The notes under the pieces: generated by a model
What the model saw: only the letters and a program-made list of their open reading frames with translations
What the model was told of the DNA's origin: nothing
The model's database searches: none
Position numbers and translations under genes: made by a program
In this document: positions 6,088-10,312 of the stretch, one piece after another
Numbering within the stretch: position 1 is the stretch's first letter
Layout of the letters: every line of letters begins with the position of its first letter
Source of the DNA: Anaerolineae bacterium
GTDB lineage: Bacteria > Chloroflexota > Anaerolineae > DRVO01
Assembly: GCA_012719195.1 (NCBI GenBank)
Contig: JAAYAV010000479.1
Location: forward strand, 1 to 10,312
Reading direction: 5' to 3'
Length of the DNA: 10,312 nt

Positions 6088-6710
6088 TTGCTGCCTGGGG
6101 ACGGGGGCATATCACGAGCACACGCACATCTGGCAGCCCAGGCCGTCCCCCATATTGTCCCATCCACCGCGCGTCTCCATACCAGCGAGACGCGCCTTCG
6201 TATGCTGGGGCGCCTTCGGCAGCAGGGCCGGGACCGTCCCTGTGCGCCAATGCGCTTGCCCAGCGGCTGGGTCTGAGCAAGGTCGCTGTCTCACCGCATC
6301 TGTACCGGTCTCAGGACTTGGGGCTGGTGGTTGGACGCGCGGTTGGGTCTCGCACCAACCACTTCCTCGACCCGGGAGCACTGCAGCGCTGCTGCGCCGC
6401 CCTTGGCCTCGCTCCATCGCGCCTACTCGCTGGCGAGGCCTCCGGTGATGCGGGCGGACTGCCCTATCATCGGCGCCGCGCGTGGCCTCGAAGACACGGC
6501 GTACTCCCGGCAATGACCGGCGCGTCGTTCTCCGTCGGGCCGAGCGACCTCTTCGGCGTGTTCGCGCTGCTATCGCCTATGCCGACCGCACTCTTGGTGG
6601 TACTCTACTGTCACTCACCTATGTGGTGGACGCGCTACGACACGCGCCGGCAGAGCTGCCTGCTCTGCTCCTGGCGCTGGACTGGACCGTGGCGGCGCTG
6701 TTCGGACTAG
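6088..6710 (+). pseudogene. frameshifted ArsR-like winged-helix regulator
   Basis: Two overlapping frames together encode one ArsR-type domain. The first frame (from TTG 6088) gives SETRLRMLGRLRQQGRDRP (about 6184-6240), the helix that opens ArsR domains (compare the typical TRLRIL). The second frame continues CANALAQRLGLSKVAVSPHL (about 6243-6302) and then DLGLVVGRAVGSRTNHFLD (about 6312-6368), the recognition helix and wing, and PGALQRCCAALG. Passing from one to the other needs a -1 shift near 6240, as if one base had been lost. Neither frame alone has both parts. The second frame stays open to TAG at 6710, but nothing after about 6440 looks like ArsR, so the true end is uncertain. It could be a real decayed gene or a sequencing or assembly error in a living one. 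ArsR proteins repress metal or efflux genes, fitting the location upstream of the ABC pair. Confidence 0.55.
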
Positions 6711-6766
6711 TATTGTGGACGGCGGCCGACCGGCTACTGGTGCGCCGGATGAAGGAGGCGCAATGA
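6482..6766 (+). CDS. small single-pass membrane protein of unknown function, coupled to ABC genes
   Basis: 94-aa ORF with a basic N-terminal half (many Arg, 5-29) and one strong hydrophobic helix (about 60-81, LPALLLALDWTVAALFGLVLW), ending in a positively charged tail RRMKEAQ. I do not recognise a family. Its last four bases form ATGA with the start of the first ABC gene, and AAGGAGG for that gene lies inside its last codons, which suggests it is translated and coupled to the exporter. The GTG start at 6482 has no visible Shine-Dalgarno site. The frame is closed upstream by TGA at 6446, so the start may lie further in, for example near GTG 6620, or the ORF may be the remnant tail of a longer gene broken in the same region as the ArsR fragment. 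Confidence 0.45.
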   Translation: MASKTRRTPGNDRRVVLRRAERPLRRVRAAIAYADRTLGGTLLSLTYVVDALRHAPAELPALLLALDWTVAALFGLVLWTAADRLLVRRMKEAQ

Positions 6767-8775
6767 CGGAAGGCCGTTCAGGTTCGAAGAAGGGGCAAGG
6801 CTCTCGCTTGGGCGGTGCCGCAGGCGCTTCGCCCACCCACGGGGCGGGCGGGAGCGGGGGCCAGGGTGGACCGGTATCCGGGCCGGGCTTTGGGCGTGGG
6901 GCCTTGCCCCAAGGCCCTGTGTGGCCCATCCTGCGTCGATTGCTGGGCTACATGCGTCCGCACCTTCTTCTCTTTGGTGGAGTGTTCCTGGCCCTTCTCG
7001 CCTCGACCGTGATCGAGTTGGCGCCGCCCTGGATCACCCGCTACGCCATCGATACGGTGATACCCGGCGCAATCGCGCGCGAGATCTGGTTGATCGCCGG
7101 AGCAGTGGTGGCGGTGGCCCTGGTGCAGGGCATGGTGGATTTCGTGCGTTCGTACCTGACGGCCTACACCGGGCAGCGCATCATCTTCGGCATCCGCACA
7201 GCCGTTTACGAACACTTGAGCCGCCTGTCCTTCTCCTTCTACGACCAGGCACGTACCGGCGACCTCATGTCGCGCGTTACCGGAGACGTGGACTCTCTAA
7301 GCCAGTTCTTCTCCCGTTCCGGCATCACCGTGGTCACCAATGCCATGACTATCATTGGGATCCTGGTGGTGATGGTGACCTGGAGCCCGCGGCTAGCATT
7401 GCTTTATCTGCTAATGATCCCCTTTATGGCGCACGCCATGTGGGTGTATGCCCGCCGGGTTCGCCCAATGTTCGCCCAGGCCCGGCGCTATCTCGCCACG
7501 CTGACCGCCACTTTGCGCGAGACCTTGGTGGGCATCCAGGTGGTCAAGCTCTTCGGCGCCGAGGCCAGAGAGGCGGTCAAGGTGGAGGGCCAGAGCCGCG
7601 CCTACCGGGACGCCAACATCGAGGCTTCACGCACCACCTCGTTCTGGATGCCCTACACCCAGGTGCTCGTTGGCGCCTTCACCGGCGTCGTCCTCTGGTA
7701 CGGCGGCAGCCAAGTGATCCAGGGCGCAATTTCCTTGGGTATGCTGGTCGGCTTCACCAGCTACATCGCTATGCTCATGCGGCCCATCCGGCAGACGGGC
7801 ATGATGCTGGCGTCGGTGCTGCAGGCGGTGGCCGCTGCCGAGCGGGTGTTTGAGGTGCTGGACACCGAGCCCGATATCCGCGACGCCCCCGACGCCTACG
7901 ATTTGCCGGCCACGGCAGGGCACGTGCGCTTTCATGACGTCGGTTTCGCCTACACCGGCGGCGCCAGGGTACTCGATGGAGTCAGCTTCGAGGCCAAGCC
8001 CGGGCAGATGATTGCGTTGGTGGGACCTTCCGGCGCGGGCAAGACGACGGCTGTGCACCTCATCCCGCGCTTCTATGATGTCGAGGAAGGCGCGGTCACC
8101 ATCGACGGACACGATGTGCGATCGGTGACCATCAAGTCCCTGCGGGAGGCGGTGGGCGTCGCTATGCAGGACGTCTTCGTGTTCGACGCCTCCCTGCGGG
8201 AGAACATCGCCTATGGCAGGCCCGGGGCGAGCCAGGACGAGATCGAAGGCGCGGCGCAGGCGGTGCAGTTGCACGAGTTCATCGTCTCCCTGCCCCAGGG
8301 ATACGACACCCCCGTAGGTGAGCGTGGCGTGCAGCTGTCGGGTGGGCAGCGGCAGAGACTGGCGCTGGCGCGGGTGCTGCTGCGCAACTCGCCCATACTC
8401 ATCTTCGACGAGCCCACTTCCAGCGTGGATGCGGCCACGGAGACGGAGATGCAGCAGGCCCTGGACAAGGCCCGCCAGGGGCGGACCACCTTCGTCATCG
8501 CCCACCGGCTGTGGACGGTCCAACGAGCCGACCAGATCCTGGTGCTGGCATACGGGCGGATCATCGAGCGCGGCGAGTCGAAGGACGGCCGTTCCGCTCA
8601 CGACTGGCTGATCGAGGCAGGCGGGCCCTACGGCGACTTGGTCCGGCAGCAGATGCGGGACCTGGCGGTCGCTCCTGAGAAGCAGACCTCCAGTCGCATG
8701 CCGGGTCGCGGCGGCGGAGGAGGGCGTGGACGAGGCGCCGGCGGTGGACCCGGCTCCCGGGAGGTGCGGTCGTGA
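6763..8775 (+). CDS. ABC exporter half-transporter (TMD-NBD), first subunit
   Basis: 670-aa subunit of a type IV (B-family) ABC exporter that uses ATP to expel lipophilic compounds, peptides or lipids across the inner membrane. After a Gly/Ser-rich cytoplasmic head (1-50) comes a six-helix membrane domain (about 65-345). The nucleotide-binding domain (about 385-635) is fully canonical: Walker A GPSGAGKTT (421-429), Q-loop Gln469, X-loop TPVGERG (516-522), LSGGQ (525-529), Walker B ILIFDE (545-550) with catalytic Glu550, and His581 in the switch region. The tail (645-670) is an unusual Gly/Arg-rich low-complexity stretch. The ATG at 6763 has AAGGAGG 4 nt upstream and overlaps the previous ORF by ATGA; an in-frame start at 6715 lacks such support. 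Its end overlaps the next ABC gene by 4 bp, so the two almost certainly form a heterodimer (LmrCD/BmrCD/TM287-288 type). Confidence 0.93.
   Translation: MTEGRSGSKKGQGSRLGGAAGASPTHGAGGSGGQGGPVSGPGFGRGALPQGPVWPILRRLLGYMRPHLLLFGGVFLALLASTVIELAPPWITRYAIDTVIPGAIAREIWLIAGAVVAVALVQGMVDFVRSYLTAYTGQRIIFGIRTAVYEHLSRLSFSFYDQARTGDLMSRVTGDVDSLSQFFSRSGITVVTNAMTIIGILVVMVTWSPRLALLYLLMIPFMAHAMWVYARRVRPMFAQARRYLATLTATLRETLVGIQVVKLFGAEAREAVKVEGQSRAYRDANIEASRTTSFWMPYTQVLVGAFTGVVLWYGGSQVIQGAISLGMLVGFTSYIAMLMRPIRQTGMMLASVLQAVAAAERVFEVLDTEPDIRDAPDAYDLPATAGHVRFHDVGFAYTGGARVLDGVSFEAKPGQMIALVGPSGAGKTTAVHLIPRFYDVEEGAVTIDGHDVRSVTIKSLREAVGVAMQDVFVFDASLRENIAYGRPGASQDEIEGAAQAVQLHEFIVSLPQGYDTPVGERGVQLSGGQRQRLALARVLLRNSPILIFDEPTSSVDAATETEMQQALDKARQGRTTFVIAHRLWTVQRADQILVLAYGRIIERGESKDGRSAHDWLIEAGGPYGDLVRQQMRDLAVAPEKQTSSRMPGRGGGGGRGRGAGGGPGSREVRS
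8759..8764 (+). promoter_or_regulatory. ribosome binding site deciding a GTG start for the second ABC gene
   Basis: GGGAGG lies 7 nt before GTG at 8772, inside the last codons of the first ABC gene. GTG shares its last two bases with the TGA stop, giving a GTGA overlap. In-frame ATGs at 8778, 8793 and 8802 lack comparable sites. Confidence 0.65.
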
Positions 8776-10312
8776 GCATGCGCGGTGGGTTCATGGGCAG
8801 GATGCAGGCCCAAGACGAGAAATACAACCTGGCCTCGCTGGACAGGCGTCTCCTCAGGATGCTGTGGCACTACCTGCTTCCCTATCGGAGCAAGCTGGTG
8901 CTCGCCTTGGTGGCCATGGCCGCCCTCACGGTGGCCGGCCTGCTCACTCCCTACCTTAGCAAGGTCGCCATCGATTCCTACATCGTGGTGGGCGACTTAC
9001 GCGGTCTGAGCCTGATCGCCGTGGCATATCTGGCCCTCGGCGGCATCCAGTGGCTGGCCAGCTACTGGCAGGGCTACCTCTCCAGCCAGGTGGGCCAGGG
9101 CATCATCTACGATCTGCGCGGAGACCTTGTCCAGAGGGTGTTGCGGCAGTCGATCCGCTTCCACCGAAGCGAGCAGGTGGGCCAAGTGATGTCTCGCCTG
9201 ACCAACGATGTCAACGCGCTGGCGCAGGCGGCCACGAGCACGGTCCTCAACCTGATCACCGACGTGCTCAGCCTGGGCGGGATCGTCGCAGTCCTGCTGC
9301 TGCTGGATTGGCGGCTGGCGCTGGCCACCTTCGCGGTCATGCCCCTGGTGGTGCTAATCACCGCCTTCCTGGGCCGACAGATGCGGCAGGCCTACCGCAA
9401 CGTGCAGCAGGAGCTGGCGGCGGTCAACACCGGGGTGGAGCAGGGCGTGTCCGGCATGCGCGTCACCCAGTCGCTCTCCATGGAATCGTCGGCGGTGGAC
9501 CAGTTCGAGGAACTGGCGATGCGCAATCTGCGGGCAAACCTGCGGGCCAGCCTTCTCTCCGCAGCTCTTTTCCCCGCCATGTCCATCGCGGGGAGTCTGG
9601 GAACGGCGCTGGTGCTGGGCTACGGCGGAGTGCGAGTCGCGGCGGGAGCCATAACCATCGGCGTGCTGATGGCTGCCCTCGGGTACGTGAGGCGCTTCTT
9701 CGGACCCCTACGCGAGTTGAGTCAGGTCTACAGCACCCTTCAGACGGCGGCAGCGTCGCTGGACCGCATCGCCGACTACTTCGACCGGCCGCTCGAGATA
9801 GATGAGCCCGAGGCGCCGTCGCTACCGGAGGGCGGGTTCCGCGGCCGGGTGGAGATGGATGGCGTCAGCTTCAGCTACGGGCGCGAGAAGGTGCTCCTCG
9901 ACGTCTCATTGGCGATCGAGCCGGGCGAGGTGGTGGCGCTGGTGGGGCCCACCGGCGCCGGCAAGAGCACCCTCGTCAACCTGATCACGCGCCTGTACGA
10001 CGTCGACGAAGGCGCGGTCCGACTGGACGGCGTCGACGTCCGCCACCTATCCGGGTCGGACCTGCACCGCAGCGTGGTCGTGGTGCCCCAGGACACCTTC
10101 CTGTTCGACGGAACCATCGGCGAGAACATCCGCTACGCCCGACCGGAGGCGACCGATGCCGAGGTGGAAGCGGCCGCTGCCCGGGCGCAGGCGCACCAGT
10201 TCATTTCCCGGCTGGCCAATGGATACGACACGCCCGTGGGCGAGGCCGGCGTTCGCCTTTCCGGAGGCCAGAAGCAGCTGGTGGCCCTGGCCCGCGCCAT
10301 GCTCGCCGACCC
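8772..10312 (+). CDS. ABC exporter half-transporter (TMD-NBD), second subunit, cut by window end
   Basis: An open frame of 513 codons runs to the last base with no stop, so about 80-100 C-terminal residues are missing. It encodes a second half-exporter: a cytoplasmic head (1-38), six membrane helices (about 40-320), then the nucleotide-binding domain with Walker A GPTGAGKST (392-400), Q-loop Gln440 in VPQDTFLFD, an X-loop variant TPVGEAG (487-493; the partner has TPVGERG) and LSGGQ (496-500). The window ends just before Walker B, so whether the catalytic Glu and the switch His are present or degenerate, as in one half of many heterodimeric exporters, cannot be seen. It is translationally coupled to the preceding subunit through a GTGA overlap and is expected to pair with it in the inner membrane. 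Codon use matches its neighbours, with no sign of separate transfer. Confidence 0.93.
   Translation, partial: MSMRGGFMGRMQAQDEKYNLASLDRRLLRMLWHYLLPYRSKLVLALVAMAALTVAGLLTPYLSKVAIDSYIVVGDLRGLSLIAVAYLALGGIQWLASYWQGYLSSQVGQGIIYDLRGDLVQRVLRQSIRFHRSEQVGQVMSRLTNDVNALAQAATSTVLNLITDVLSLGGIVAVLLLLDWRLALATFAVMPLVVLITAFLGRQMRQAYRNVQQELAAVNTGVEQGVSGMRVTQSLSMESSAVDQFEELAMRNLRANLRASLLSAALFPAMSIAGSLGTALVLGYGGVRVAAGAITIGVLMAALGYVRRFFGPLRELSQVYSTLQTAAASLDRIADYFDRPLEIDEPEAPSLPEGGFRGRVEMDGVSFSYGREKVLLDVSLAIEPGEVVALVGPTGAGKSTLVNLITRLYDVDEGAVRLDGVDVRHLSGSDLHRSVVVVPQDTFLFDGTIGENIRYARPEATDAEVEAAAARAQAHQFISRLANGYDTPVGEAGVRLSGGQKQLVALARAMLAD

Noticed and set aside
6230..6250. Programmed -1 frameshift in the ArsR-like gene
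   Set aside because: No slippery heptamer of the X XXY YYZ type is seen at the crossover, so decay or a sequence error is simpler.
6112..6513. 133-codon minus-strand ORF opposite the ArsR-like remnant
   Set aside because: Its translation is compositionally biased with no motif, whereas the plus strand gives a coherent winged-helix pattern.
6899..6917. Inverted repeat GGGCCTTG / CAAGGCCC inside the first ABC gene
   Set aside because: It lies within coding sequence of the Gly-rich head; at 8 bp in G/C-rich codons it is readily explained by chance.
1..10312. CRISPR arrays, tRNA/rRNA genes, transposases, retrons or toxin-antitoxin pairs
   Set aside because: No regularly spaced direct repeats, RNA gene signatures, transposase or reverse transcriptase motifs were found on reading both strands.

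Overview
The window is GC-rich bacterial DNA with dense coding, good Shine-Dalgarno sites and several GTG/TTG starts. The gene content (monofunctional transaldolase, OFA-type MFS carrier, aryl-sulfotransferase-like propeller, HtrA-type protease, PadR regulator, paired ABC exporters) and the hairpin-rich, C/G-tract repeat at the left edge suggest a free-living bacterium, perhaps Chloroflexota. That placement is inference only; no rRNA or taxonomic marker is present.

Left part, minus strand (275-3792). Three genes point left in the order aryl-sulfotransferase-like protein, OFA-family MFS transporter, transaldolase. The last two are 28 bp apart and probably co-transcribed; the first is 118 bp upstream and may belong to the same unit. 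Beyond the transaldolase stop lies a compact 185-bp element (59-243) with perfect 14-bp inverted ends and four internal hairpins.

Centre. A 310-bp divergent spacer (3793-4102) separates the sulfotransferase-like gene from a membrane-anchored S1C (HtrA/DegP-type) serine protease at 4103-5260, which has an intact His-Asp-Ser triad and one C-terminal PDZ domain.

Right part, plus strand (5340-10312). A well-formed sigma-70-type promoter (TTGACA, 17-bp spacer, TATATT) carries three alternating copies of GCTATAT over and just after its -10 box. It drives a PadR-family repressor gene with a TTG start. That gene overlaps a small basic/coiled-coil protein resembling DUF5320-type partners. A stem-loop follows, then the frameshifted remains of an ArsR-like winged-helix gene, a small one-helix membrane ORF, and two half-size ABC exporter genes. 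The last three are linked by 4-bp stop/start overlaps. The second ABC gene runs off the window just before its Walker B motif and is open to the last base.

Best reading of the right part: a drug- or stress-inducible heterodimeric ABC efflux pump with local regulators, analogous in layout to the PadR-type LmrR and LmrCD of Lactococcus. The less ordinary parts are the three-half-site operator, the small PadR partner, the broken second regulator, and the glycine-rich ends of the first ABC subunit. I found no CRISPR array, tRNA, rRNA, transposase or defence system.
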